DNA of 29,462 bases from CAYLYP01 sp964387795 (GCA_964387795.1 CAYLYP010000036.1:1-29462), one strand, 5' to 3'; shown: positions 18,304 to 27,676, counted from the first letter of the stretch. The notes: generated by a model from the letters alone, not told the origin. Numbers and translations: made by a program.

Positions 18304-19695
18304 TTATTGTTTCAAATATTCAAATCCAAGTTTCCCGAGCCCTGATTGAATAACAGGGTCTTTCATAACATAATCCCAGATAAGCCCTGTCCTGAAGTTT
18401 TCAATCATCAACAGCATGATTCCCTGATCAATACCAATAAAATCATTGTTAACCCAGTTAACGGTATTATTAAAAGAATCGTAAAAGCCATACCTTCCCC
18501 AAATACCTTTTCCATTCTTATCTATCATTGAGCGTATTGTAGGGATTACAATCTCCGGGGTAAAAGGTATCGATGACAATGAGGCATAAGGTGCGATAGT
18601 CCCATCATCAAAGTAATTATACTCTTTACCAGAAGTGCCCCGGCCTGCATAAGCATGGAATTTTTTATCACCAAAATTATATGTTTCACCAGGCCCATCA
18701 CTGGCAGTTATTCCCCAGCACAATGAATCGTAACCTGTCCATCCGTATGGGTTCTCAATTGCATATTCCCTTTGAACCAAGGTGGCTCGTCGTGAGTTTT
18801 CAAAATAATCTATGCCTTTTTCTTTCATGTATTTATCTGTCAAACCTCTGAAATCTATAAATGCATGAGAAAACTGGTGACCAAATAATGGGGGAAATGC
18901 AACATGCGACAGACCTTTATATGGTTCAATCCATTTATAGGTTGATAACCATGCATCATAACTTGTTTCAATATTGTTCATCCCGGTGCCTGCTGCAAGG
19001 ATGTAAAGAAACAAGCCTTCATTATAGCCATGCCAGCCCCAGTTAATTGGGCCTTCCTCTGGTTTCCATCCCATTGATATGGTATTGGGATGCTTGGAAT
19101 TCTTATCCATTGTGAATATGCTCCAATCAAGCCTTCCTAAGATTGCATCTGAAAAACGGACAATCTCTTTCTCTATTTCATTATCATTGGTGAAGTAATT
19201 CCTGGCAAAGATGATCCCCATAAATAGCAGCCCTGAATCAATTGATGACAACTCACAGTTCCATGCCCTTGTGCCACTGTCCATTCTGTGAAAATGATAA
19301 TAAAAGCCTTTATAACCAACTGCATTGGTATCTGCACTTTGATTTGAATTATAGTAGAAATCCAAAATCTTTAGGGTAATTTTAGCTGCCTCTTCCCTTG
19401 AAATCCATCCCCGTTCTATTCCAACTGCCAATGCAGGAATACCAAAACCTGATGCTGCAACACTTGAGGGCGCCCAGGAAGCAGCCCTATCCTTAACAAT
19501 CCCCCATTTTTGATGACCCTCATCAATAAAATACCTGAAAGCATAATATTGGATTGAATCCAGAAGCTTTTCATCATCTTTTGTTAAGTCATATCCTATC
19601 TTTCCAAACGATTGATATTTTATTGGGTGTATATTTGAGCAGGAAATAGTGAAGGTAAGTGCCAAAACAATTATCCCAATCAGATTTTTTTTCAT
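18304..19695 (-). CDS. PF10091 'glucoamylase-like' lipoprotein, divergent GH144 relative
   Basis: 463 residues. The lipoprotein signal ends ISC (Cys19), so the enzyme is probably on the outer membrane or in the periplasm. Nearly the whole mature chain is one (alpha/alpha)6 domain of the PF10091 type: an N-terminal YYAFRYFIDEG helix, GFGIPALAVGIERGWISREEA (about 83-103), WNCELSSIDSGLL (145-157), GYNEGLF (223-229) with Glu226, WGITASDGPG, and a C-terminal GIDQGIMLLMIENFRTG signature. Length fits single-domain GH144 endo-beta-1,2-glucanases (~450 aa). It differs from its neighbour (655 aa), which has DDGADLVE where this protein has NCELSSID, so the acids lining the cleft are not all conserved and the activity may differ in mode or linkage. 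A perfect AAGGAGG lies five bases before the ATG. Confidence 0.87.
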   Translation of the reverse strand: MKKNLIGIIVLALTFTISCSNIHPIKYQSFGKIGYDLTKDDEKLLDSIQYYAFRYFIDEGHQKWGIVKDRAASWAPSSVAASGFGIPALAVGIERGWISREEAAKITLKILDFYYNSNQSADTNAVGYKGFYYHFHRMDSGTRAWNCELSSIDSGLLFMGIIFARNYFTNDNEIEKEIVRFSDAILGRLDWSIFTMDKNSKHPNTISMGWKPEEGPINWGWHGYNEGLFLYILAAGTGMNNIETSYDAWLSTYKWIEPYKGLSHVAFPPLFGHQFSHAFIDFRGLTDKYMKEKGIDYFENSRRATLVQREYAIENPYGWTGYDSLCWGITASDGPGETYNFGDKKFHAYAGRGTSGKEYNYFDDGTIAPYASLSSIPFTPEIVIPTIRSMIDKNGKGIWGRYGFYDSFNNTVNWVNNDFIGIDQGIMLLMIENFRTGLIWDYVMKDPVIQSGLGKLGFEYLKQ

Positions 19696-19700
19696 AAAAA

Positions 19701-19707
19701 CCTCCTT
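19701..19707 (-). promoter_or_regulatory. Strong Shine-Dalgarno site before the 463-aa GH144-like gene
   Basis: The minus strand reads AAGGAGG, with TTTTT between it and the ATG. Such full Shine-Dalgarno sites are uncommon in Bacteroidota and none of comparable strength and spacing was seen before its neighbours. A small inverted repeat (ATGCG/CGCAT arms) sits immediately upstream and could mask or stabilise the site. Confidence 0.6.
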
Positions 19708-19774
19708 ATGCGTAATCTTCGCATGTTTTTATATGTTGTCTTAATGCTTTTTTTATTTTGTCTGAGCTGCTATG

Positions 19775-21742
19775 TTATCTGCTAAAACCAAGCTTTTCCA
19801 TAGCTCTCTGTGCCTCAGGTGATGACATAAAAAGATCCCAGCAAAGGCCTGTCCGATAGTTTTCAATCATTACCAGTATGGGACCCTGATCAATTGCCAG
19901 ATAAGAATTTGCCCACCATGATTCAGAGGGGTTGAAAGCATCATAAAAACCATATTGTCCCCAGAGCTTATCCCCTAGAATGAAATAAAAATGCTTTATT
20001 GCCGCCATTGAGGCTTCAGGCGTATATGGCAAGCTTGAAATTGCTGCAGTCGGTGAAATGGTACCATTATCATTGACTGGCTCATGAACTTCATATCCTG
20101 AAGGATCATCGCTTGCTGTCAGACCCCAGCATTCAGCACTATAACCCAAATAATTCTTAGGGTTAATGATACAATGCTTTTGATTGATTAAGCTATGATT
20201 TCCATTCTGTGTCCAATAATTTGCATATTGATCGCTCAGGTTTTGAGGGTTTAATCCTAAAAATGAATAATGGGCAAAGAACAAGGGTCCCCCATAATTG
20301 TATCCAACAGGAAGCAGTATGTCATAAAAACTATTTCCATTGATGATACCCCCATTTCTGGCCCATCCGTTATGATATACAGAAGCAGATACTGGGTGTG
20401 TAACAGAGGAAGCTGCCAAAAAATGAGTAATCAATGCTTCATTATATCCACTAACTTTCATATTCATAGCCCAGTTGTAGTTGGGCGACCAATGCCAATA
20501 TAATTCATTTAAACCTCCCCGGGTAAACCAGTCCCATTCAATCTGGTCTAACATATTGTTAATACGGGTAATGATGATTTCTTCTTCTGTCTGGTTAATA
20601 TCCAAATATTGGCGAACACATATCAATCCCGAAGCAAGAAATGATGTCTCTACCAAATCTGCACCATCATCATAAGTGCTGAAGGGATAAACATTACCTG
20701 TTACCCCATTAAGCCAATGAGGCCAGGCTCCATGAAACCTGTCAGCAGCAGCAAGAAAGCTGGTTGCTTTTTCAAAATGGGCTACCGCTTGTTGCCGACT
20801 AATAAAACCACGTTCAGCACCAACTATAATGCCCATTAAACCAAAGCCGCTGCCCCCAATAGTAACGACATCACCTGAGCCATACCTTTCGCGGCTAAGG
20901 CCACTTACCGGATGAGCATAATCCCAGAAATACTTAAAGGTTTGCTGCTGAACCAATGTGAGTAAGGCTTCATCATCAATAGATGGCATCTTGTAATTTG
21001 GGTTTAATCCTGTAATAAACTGGTTTGAGAATCCTTGAAAACTTGCTCCGTTTAATGCTTGCAAACCTGAGCTTATTGTAAAAAAATATTTTTTATAGTA
21101 ATCAAAATCCTCAGTTGTGGTTATTGTTACCTTTTTGTTTTCCTCTGATAGCCCAACAACAAAATCTGTTGAGGGTATAAATGAAAAACATTGTTCAATA
21201 TCTTCACTTTTGACAGGCTCTGTAAATAAAACATCAATGATTGCCTCTTGATAATCAATTCCTTTTGGTTTTTGTGGCAATCTAAAGTTCAATCCGTTTA
21301 TGGTAATGCTTTCCATTATGATACCGGCTGCCTGGGTCTGAAAAGCAATCTTAATACCTGGAAAGCTTTCATCTGAGGCTCCTTTTAAACTATTTGATAT
21401 TGATATCTGATAGTTTGTGCTGTATTGTAACTGTGTTATTGGTGAAAGTGTCATTGTTTTCACATCTGTTGAAAAAGAAGAATTTATTTCAATTATCTGG
21501 TTTTCACTTTTTAGCAAAATACTCTCTTCAGCACTTTGCTGATTCAAAGCAGATGAAAAACTTAAAACAAAGACACTATTTACAGGAATTTGAGATGTCG
21601 TGCCATTCAGATTAAAATTAACATCCCCTGCTTTAATGCCAAACAACTGTATGCTCCCACCTGGTTTATCGTTTTCTTCTTTACGACAAGAGGTTAAAGC
21701 TATCAAAACAAGCAGGCTGAATACAATCTGAATTCTATTCAT
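19775..21742 (-). CDS. GH144-type endo/exo-beta-1,2-glucanase lipoprotein with two Ig-like domains
   Basis: 655 residues. The lipobox is LTSC (Cys19). Two bacterial Ig-like (Big_5/SbsA-type) domains follow at about 30-137 and 143-246, then a PF10091 catalytic domain at about 255-655. That domain has RYGSGDVVTIGGSGFGLMGI (286-305), the acidic cluster DDGADLVE (D358, D359, D362, E365), SGYNEAL with Glu435, WGLTASDDPSGYE and the C-terminal AIDQGPILVMIENYRTG. The DDGADLVE cluster matches what I recall of characterised GH144 beta-1,2-glucanases from Chitinophaga and Parabacteroides. The expected reaction is hydrolysis of beta-1,2-glucan to sophoro-oligosaccharides at the cell surface. The Ig-like stalks would lift the catalytic domain off the membrane. 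A hairpin lies between this gene and the LamG gene upstream. Confidence 0.9.
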   Translation of the reverse strand: MNRIQIVFSLLVLIALTSCRKEENDKPGGSIQLFGIKAGDVNFNLNGTTSQIPVNSVFVLSFSSALNQQSAEESILLKSENQIIEINSSFSTDVKTMTLSPITQLQYSTNYQISISNSLKGASDESFPGIKIAFQTQAAGIIMESITINGLNFRLPQKPKGIDYQEAIIDVLFTEPVKSEDIEQCFSFIPSTDFVVGLSEENKKVTITTTEDFDYYKKYFFTISSGLQALNGASFQGFSNQFITGLNPNYKMPSIDDEALLTLVQQQTFKYFWDYAHPVSGLSRERYGSGDVVTIGGSGFGLMGIIVGAERGFISRQQAVAHFEKATSFLAAADRFHGAWPHWLNGVTGNVYPFSTYDDGADLVETSFLASGLICVRQYLDINQTEEEIIITRINNMLDQIEWDWFTRGGLNELYWHWSPNYNWAMNMKVSGYNEALITHFLAASSVTHPVSASVYHNGWARNGGIINGNSFYDILLPVGYNYGGPLFFAHYSFLGLNPQNLSDQYANYWTQNGNHSLINQKHCIINPKNYLGYSAECWGLTASDDPSGYEVHEPVNDNGTISPTAAISSLPYTPEASMAAIKHFYFILGDKLWGQYGFYDAFNPSESWWANSYLAIDQGPILVMIENYRTGLCWDLFMSSPEAQRAMEKLGFSR

Positions 21743-21758
21743 TTTTCCTATTATTTAA

Positions 21759-21792
21759 GAATGAGGGCAGCATTTCAATTGCTGCCCCATTC
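21759..21792 (-). promoter_or_regulatory. Intercistronic hairpin between the glycan-binding lipoprotein gene and the GH144 gene
   Basis: Arms at 21759-21772 and 21780-21792 pair over 13 bp with a single bulged base and a 7-base loop; the core GGGCAGCA/TGCTGCCC is GC-rich in an AT-rich setting. It lies 16 bases before the ATG of the GH144 gene and is not followed by a clean T run. It may be a leaky terminator, an RNA-stability element protecting the susC-susD-LamG message, or a translation-modulating hairpin. Confidence 0.7.
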
Positions 21793-21814
21793 TATCAAAC
21801 AAACTATTGAAAGC

Positions 21815-23062
21815 TTAAGGCTTTTCTGAGTTATACATCAACTGAATTTCTGTTTCTGTTAGAACTTTATGGAAGAAACGTACATCGTCAAGTTCTCCTT
21901 TAAAATGGTTTGCTTCCGGGAAGTCATATCCTCCCCATGTCTCATTGTCCCACATGCTGCCTGCCCTTGATTGAATAAAGCCAAATGCAAGTTCATTCTG
22001 AACATCAGGCATCTGTCCACCATACTTCATTCCTACAACAGTGCGTTTTGCATCTCCTTCTGGCCAGAGATTAAAGTCAAAGCTTTTCATCTTTTCGCCA
22101 TTGTAGTAAAGAATCCCTTTCTTAGCAGGACCATCAAAAGTATAGGTTACATGTAACCAATTATTACTTACCATAGTTACATAAGCATCAGGGGCAATTG
22201 GTTTTGCAAAATCCCATCCCTGCCAGCCACCATTTTGGTTATAAGTAGCATCACTTGGGAACCACATATCTTCAGAAGCAGTTGTGCCATCTCCTAGTTC
22301 ATAACAAACAGCAAATTTTGCACCATCTAAACCACCAAATATTTCAAACTGAATACCATACTGAGCACCCAATCCCATTACAAAATGGCCTTTTTCCTGT
22401 GGTTGTGCTTTTACCCAAAATGATACTGTGAAGTTCTGTGTGTTTACCAACTGGTCTCCGTTTGGTATCTCAATGATTGATGTTGTTCCATTAAAACTTG
22501 CTGCTTTTCCTGCTGCAGCATTTCTACCGGCAACATAAGCCACATCAACAATCCCGCTTGCAGAAGGATTTAAAGTTCCTGCAACATCATTTGCATTGTC
22601 TTCAAATGTCCAATGGGCAATTACTCCTGAAGGAGCAAATGTTCCTATTGTTGTAAAGTTACGATCGAAAGCAGCGAGTACTTTGTCGTCTGTTGAAAGA
22701 ATTGCATTGGTGAATGACAATTTGTAAAGAGTACCTGAGCCAAGATCTGCTTTTGGCTTGATGGTAATCGTTTTCCCTGATACTGTGATATCAACTTCAA
22801 CTTCTGTTGAATTATAATCCTGAAGCAGTTTAATGCTTGCTGCAGTAGCAGTTGTTGCTTTAATATCAACTGAGAATGTTGCTACAATAGTTGGGTCAAC
22901 AGGAACTGTTGTTGGTGATGTAGCACCATTGAGGTCAATTGAGCCTACTACAAGTGATTTTAATACTAAGTCATCTGGTTCATCCTTCTTACAAGATTGC
23001 ATAAAAATTGCAAAAACTGAAAGTACGACCAGAAAAGAAATGAACAAATGTTTGTTTTTCAT
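21815..23062 (-). CDS. Surface glycan-binding lipoprotein (Ig-like plus LamG/concanavalin-like domain), SusE position
   Basis: 415 residues. The lipoprotein signal ends MQSC (Cys24) and is followed by KKDEPDD, an acidic +2 onward stretch typical of surface-exposed Bacteroidota lipoproteins. A Big_5-like Ig domain (about 34-140) resembles the first Ig domain of the GH144 enzyme next door. A LamG/Laminin_G_3 domain (about 146-412) opens with HWTFEDNANDV and ends ELDDVRFFHKVLTETEIQ, the usual closing strand. It has no obvious catalytic residues. Coming directly after susD, it holds the place of SusE/SGBP proteins, which capture glycan for the SusCD complex. Its ligand is probably the beta-1,2-glucan. 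Confidence 0.87.
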   Translation of the reverse strand: MKNKHLFISFLVVLSVFAIFMQSCKKDEPDDLVLKSLVVGSIDLNGATSPTTVPVDPTIVATFSVDIKATTATAASIKLLQDYNSTEVEVDITVSGKTITIKPKADLGSGTLYKLSFTNAILSTDDKVLAAFDRNFTTIGTFAPSGVIAHWTFEDNANDVAGTLNPSASGIVDVAYVAGRNAAAGKAASFNGTTSIIEIPNGDQLVNTQNFTVSFWVKAQPQEKGHFVMGLGAQYGIQFEIFGGLDGAKFAVCYELGDGTTASEDMWFPSDATYNQNGGWQGWDFAKPIAPDAYVTMVSNNWLHVTYTFDGPAKKGILYYNGEKMKSFDFNLWPEGDAKRTVVGMKYGGQMPDVQNELAFGFIQSRAGSMWDNETWGGYDFPEANHFKGELDDVRFFHKVLTETEIQLMYNSEKP

Positions 23063-23106
23063 GGTAATTGTTTTAAATGAAACGATTAATTTTTATTTAG
23101 TGGTAC

Positions 23107-24585
23107 CTACCAATTAGGGTTCTGTTTTAATGTGCCTTGTGAAAGGTCTATTTCGTTTTGTGGAATAGGCATCAATTCATGTTTACCTGTTTCAAAACCT
23201 AAAGGTTCCAACACTTCATGTGCCTTACCTGTCCTGACAAGATCCCAGAAACGATGACCTTCAAGTGCAAGTTCATAACGACGTTCATTTAGGATTATAT
23301 CTCTCAATAAATCCTTATCTGTTTCTGTAATATCAGGCAATATTGAAGGATTGCCCTGACGTGCCCTTTCCCTGACCCGGTTCAGGTAAATATGCGCTTC
23401 AGTGGGTTTATTGTTCTCATTTAATGCCTCTGCAGCAATTAATAATACATCCGAGAAACGCATCAATCTACGGTTATGCCCATACTGGGTATCAGTGCTT
23501 GTCCCGGGAATCCATACCTTTTGGTTATAGCATTCCCGTTCAATGATATTATTTTCGTCATCGTAAACATAATCAGGAGTAGTCCCATCTCCAAGGATTT
23601 GTATCCCATCCAGCACATCACCAAGGTCTATAATGGTAAGCTCCATTCTGGGATCATTGGGATCGAATGCAAAACGAAGGTTTTCTGAAGGACGGTTAAA
23701 CCCCCAGCCTCTGTTTGGTGTCCCTCGCACCCCCTGGGTGTTGGCATATTGATTGCCCAAAACATTTGAGGTTTCAAAAGCCCCTACTTCAAACAATGAC
23801 TCTACTCCATGCTCTCCTTCTTTGGAATTTGCGTAAGCAAAATTCTCTTCCAAATCAAAAAAGTCAATTCCATTGATTACTTCAAGTGCATATTGTTCTG
23901 CTTTGACATAATCCTTTTTAAATAGATACATCTTGGCCAGGAAAGCCTTGGCTGCACTCTTGTTTGCCCTGCCAAGGTCCTGACTGCCATACTCACTCTT
24001 ATATGGCAAACGAGTGGCTGCATATAAAAAGTCTTTCTCTATCTGGGAATAAACCTCATCAGCTGATGAACGGGGAACTTTAAGTGGTGGTGTGGTTGTT
24101 AATACAAGTGGAACGCCCCCCCATGCCCTTACCAGGTCAAAATAATACAAGCCCCTTAAAAAATGTGCTTCAGCAATATACCTTCCCCTTAAATTGGTAT
24201 CCATTTCTATTTCCGGAACTTTCTCTATTACCACATTCGCTCTTTTTATCCCTTCGTATAAGGTGGCCCACCAACGATCTAAACCATCCTGGCTTGGGGT
24301 AATTGTGAAATTATCATAAGGCCCTAATGTGTTTAACTGATCATTGGGATTACTTCCTTTGTGTGAATCATCTGACATAATATCCAGAATAGGATACCCC
24401 CCTGAATGATAATGCCAGCTCCTTAAGGTGGCATATACAGCATTGGTAGCCAACTGTGCATCTGATGCTGTGGTTGGAAATGCCTCCTGGGTTAACTCGC
24501 TTTGTGGTTTTATATCAAGGAAATCACTGCATGAAAAGAATGACAAAGCAATGATCCCAACAAATATGTTTCTTATTGATTTCAT
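23107..24585 (-). CDS. susD: SusD/RagB-family outer-membrane glycan-binding lipoprotein
   Basis: 492 residues. Lipobox FFSC (Cys19) followed by SDFLDIKPQSELT, the standard SusD N-terminus. The N-terminal TPR-like part has NAVYATLRSW and RGRYIAEAHFLRGLYYFDLVRAWGGVPL, the family's best conserved segment (about 127-157). The C-terminal RagB part has LNRVRERAR, ERRYELALEGHRFWDLVRTGKA and ends MPIPQNEIDLSQGTLKQNPNW. It caps the SusC barrel at the cell surface and binds the glycan. It begins 10 bases after the susC stop, as expected for a co-translated pair. Confidence 0.97.
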   Translation of the reverse strand: MKSIRNIFVGIIALSFFSCSDFLDIKPQSELTQEAFPTTASDAQLATNAVYATLRSWHYHSGGYPILDIMSDDSHKGSNPNDQLNTLGPYDNFTITPSQDGLDRWWATLYEGIKRANVVIEKVPEIEMDTNLRGRYIAEAHFLRGLYYFDLVRAWGGVPLVLTTTPPLKVPRSSADEVYSQIEKDFLYAATRLPYKSEYGSQDLGRANKSAAKAFLAKMYLFKKDYVKAEQYALEVINGIDFFDLEENFAYANSKEGEHGVESLFEVGAFETSNVLGNQYANTQGVRGTPNRGWGFNRPSENLRFAFDPNDPRMELTIIDLGDVLDGIQILGDGTTPDYVYDDENNIIERECYNQKVWIPGTSTDTQYGHNRRLMRFSDVLLIAAEALNENNKPTEAHIYLNRVRERARQGNPSILPDITETDKDLLRDIILNERRYELALEGHRFWDLVRTGKAHEVLEPLGFETGKHELMPIPQNEIDLSQGTLKQNPNW

Positions 24586-24595
24586 CTTTCTAAGC

Positions 24596-27500
24596 TTAAA
24601 AATTAATATTTAAACCAATAGAATAAACACTGGGTATTGGATAAACCCCATTGTCAATACCATTTGACAACACATCATTGCCCCCTATCTCAGGGGTATA
24701 ACCTGTGTATTTTGTCAATGTGTATAAGTTGGTTCCCTTAATGTAACACCTTACGTTGGTAAGCCTGATCATTGAAGTAATCCTTTCCGGGATTGTATAT
24801 CCAATGGTGATATTCCTTAGCCTTACAAACGAACCATCTATCACGAAAAAATCTGAAGGGGTATAATTATATCCCCCAAAAGATGGCTTGGGAACTGAAT
24901 TGCTTGTCCCTTCTCCTGCCCATCTCTCAAAAACATATTGCTCAAAATTATAAGGGTCAGGGCGAACAACATCTTTTCCATTAAATATCTCATTCCCAAC
25001 CTGCCCTTGAATATCCATTGAAAAATCAAATGAATATAGCGTTAACTCCATATTTAAACCAAATATGAAATCCGGGATAGGTGATCCGATATATGTCCTG
25101 TCCAGACCATTAATCACGCCATCTTTATGGATATCAACAAACCTCAAATCTCCTACCTCTGCTAACGACATGTGTGGATAAGCTGCCAATTCAGCTTCAT
25201 TTTGAAATACCCCATCTGTCACATAACCATAGAAAGCCCCGATTGGAAGTCCTACCTGGCTTAAAGTAACTGGTAAACCATTACCCAGATAACCTCCGAT
25301 AAGCACTGAATCAATTCCGCTATTTCCTCCTATGGCTAATACTTCATTGTGGATTGTTGTTCCTAAAATCCCAATACTGTATGAAACATTCTTGTTGACT
25401 TTTTCCCTCCATCGCAGATTGAACTCAAACCCACTATTTAACACCGAAGCTGCATTATACCTTACTTTTTGGCCTTGCCCATTGCCCAGATGACCTGGTG
25501 TCGAAAGTTCTACAAGGATATCATCTGTCACTCTGTTGTAATAATCAAATTCCCCAGTAAGCCTGTCATTCAATAAACCTATTTCCAATCCAACATCTGT
25601 CTGGGTAGTTGTTTCCCACTTTAAATCTGGATTACCTGATTTCCCATAGGTTGCTGCCGGATATGCCGCATCAGGATTAGAGAACACTGCAAACAAACCT
25701 GAATTGGCTCTTGAAAACCTGTCGAAATAGGATATCTTTTCATTCCCTATCTTTCCCCAACTGGCTCTCAGCTTTAAGTTGGAAATCCATTTAACATCCT
25801 CCATGAATTTCTCATTTCCTATATTCCAACCAACTGCAAAGCTTGGGAAATTTCCATACCTGTTTTCTGAAGAGAATTTTGATGAACCATCTCGCCTAAA
25901 TGTTGCTGTGAGAATATACTTATTATCGTAAGTGTAGTTTGCCCTTGCCAATAGTGACACCATGCTGTAAAACAAATTGGCATCCACACCATTGCTGATG
26001 CTCTGCAGCATATTGACATTATTGGCTTCATCAAAAATATATGATGGAATGATATACCAGAAATCACTTTCATCACGAATGATATTCTTTCCGGAAATAT
26101 TCATAAATTCCGATCTTGAACTTTGCATCGTATATCCTGCCAATGCATTAATACTATGCTTTTCTATTTGTTTGTTATAGTTCAAAGTATTCTCCCAAAG
26201 CCAGTTCATCGATTCAGTATTGCCTTTAAAGAGACTGCTCAACCTGTTATCCTGCTGGGAAGCCGTTCCGTCAGGATTATAAATTGTATAAGCCGGAGTA
26301 AAATTTGTTGCCTTATTATAGGCGCCATCTACCCCAAAACTTGATCTGAATAAGAAATCTTTGCTGACTTTTAAATCCGCAAATACATTTCCTACAGCCC
26401 TTAAACCCTTGTTATAGCTATTCGAATACTCAAGGTCGGCCAATGGGTTCCCTACATTGTAAACAACCCCATAACTGCCATCTTCATAATAAGGTTCAAG
26501 GATAGGTTGAGCCCTGTAAACAGAATAGGTAACATTGGGGGCATTTCTTTGTTTATAGGGTGATATGGTAATATTATTACCAAAACTCAGATTTTTAAAT
26601 ATATCGTATGTGTTGTTCAGCTTGAGTGAAATACGCTGAAAATCCGAATTGGGAACAATTCCTTCCTGTTGAAAGAGGCCAATACCTACATAATAGTTTG
26701 AACTTGCTGCCCCTCCTGAGATTGCAACCTGATGGCTTTGCATGGGTGCCGTCCTGAATATCAAATCCTGCCAGTCTGTATTGGGTAATGCATCAACATT
26801 ATTATATGAACCCGGAACAATTTCATTGGACACAATTGCAAACTCCCTTCCTGTTAAAAGGTCAATTTTCTTTGTAAGCTGTTGCATCCCAAATTCAGAG
26901 GAAAGACTTACCTGTGGCTTCGTCTGACCGGTAACCCCTCTTTGGGTGGTAATAAGAATAACACCATTGGCTCCCCTCGAACCATAGATTGCTGTTGCTG
27001 ATGCATCTTTTAATACTTCCATCGACTGAATATCTGCTGAACTCAGAAATGAAATATCATCCAGGATTACGCCATCCACTACATAAATAGGAGCAGAATT
27101 ATTAAAAGTTCCAACGCCTCTTACCCTTACTGCCAAGCCTGCTCCAGGTGCCCCGCTGGTAGTTGTTATCTGGACTCCCGTTGCCTTACCTTGTAATGCC
27201 TGGGTTGGATTTAATGCTGTGATTTTTTTTATGTCATCTGATTTAACTGTACTAACGGATCCTGTTAGGTCGCTCTTCCGTATTGTGCCATATCCTATAA
27301 TTACAAATTCATCCAATAACTCAGTAGACTCTTTTAATGATATGCTTATGTTTGTCTTTTCCCCTATCTCTATTTCCTGCGACTCATATCCAATAAATGA
27401 GAACACCAATATTTTATCTGTAGGCAACACATCTAATACATATTTCCCATCAATGTCTGTTGTTGTGCCTCTTGTGGTATTTTTAATAATCACATTTACC

Positions 27501-27640
27501 CCGGGAATTGTTTCTCCTGTTGTAGCAGAAGTAACTACACCCCTTACAGCCCTTTGGGCTTGGGCTCCTATTGTTGGCAGTGCCCACATAAGCACAACAA
27601 GCAATATTATTTTCCATTGGACTTGTCCTGTTCGCTTCAT
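24596..27640 (-). CDS. susC: SusC/RagA-family TonB-dependent outer-membrane transporter
   Basis: The ATG at 27640 gives 1014 residues. The frame runs upstream to a TTG at 27679, but that extension adds a charged leader before the signal peptide, so the ATG is preferred. A signal peptide (MKRTGQVQWK, hydrophobic core, ending AQAQ) precedes a carboxypeptidase-D-like regulatory domain (VRGVVTSATTGETIPGVNV ...), then the SusC signature LDEFVIIGYG and the plug domain (VQGKATGVQI-like region, VRVRGVGTFNNSAPIYVVDG). The rest is a beta-barrel ending in a C-terminal aromatic (NINF). There is no STN domain, so it does not look like a FecR/ECF-signalling transporter. It is the first gene of the PUL and would import beta-1,2-glucan fragments using TonB energy. 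Confidence 0.97.
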   Translation of the reverse strand: MKRTGQVQWKIILLVVLMWALPTIGAQAQRAVRGVVTSATTGETIPGVNVIIKNTTRGTTTDIDGKYVLDVLPTDKILVFSFIGYESQEIEIGEKTNISISLKESTELLDEFVIIGYGTIRKSDLTGSVSTVKSDDIKKITALNPTQALQGKATGVQITTTSGAPGAGLAVRVRGVGTFNNSAPIYVVDGVILDDISFLSSADIQSMEVLKDASATAIYGSRGANGVILITTQRGVTGQTKPQVSLSSEFGMQQLTKKIDLLTGREFAIVSNEIVPGSYNNVDALPNTDWQDLIFRTAPMQSHQVAISGGAASSNYYVGIGLFQQEGIVPNSDFQRISLKLNNTYDIFKNLSFGNNITISPYKQRNAPNVTYSVYRAQPILEPYYEDGSYGVVYNVGNPLADLEYSNSYNKGLRAVGNVFADLKVSKDFLFRSSFGVDGAYNKATNFTPAYTIYNPDGTASQQDNRLSSLFKGNTESMNWLWENTLNYNKQIEKHSINALAGYTMQSSRSEFMNISGKNIIRDESDFWYIIPSYIFDEANNVNMLQSISNGVDANLFYSMVSLLARANYTYDNKYILTATFRRDGSSKFSSENRYGNFPSFAVGWNIGNEKFMEDVKWISNLKLRASWGKIGNEKISYFDRFSRANSGLFAVFSNPDAAYPAATYGKSGNPDLKWETTTQTDVGLEIGLLNDRLTGEFDYYNRVTDDILVELSTPGHLGNGQGQKVRYNAASVLNSGFEFNLRWREKVNKNVSYSIGILGTTIHNEVLAIGGNSGIDSVLIGGYLGNGLPVTLSQVGLPIGAFYGYVTDGVFQNEAELAAYPHMSLAEVGDLRFVDIHKDGVINGLDRTYIGSPIPDFIFGLNMELTLYSFDFSMDIQGQVGNEIFNGKDVVRPDPYNFEQYVFERWAGEGTSNSVPKPSFGGYNYTPSDFFVIDGSFVRLRNITIGYTIPERITSMIRLTNVRCYIKGTNLYTLTKYTGYTPEIGGNDVLSNGIDNGVYPIPSVYSIGLNINF

Positions 27641-27676
27641 GCTGTTTTTATTTAGTGATTTGTCCTCCTTGTATAA

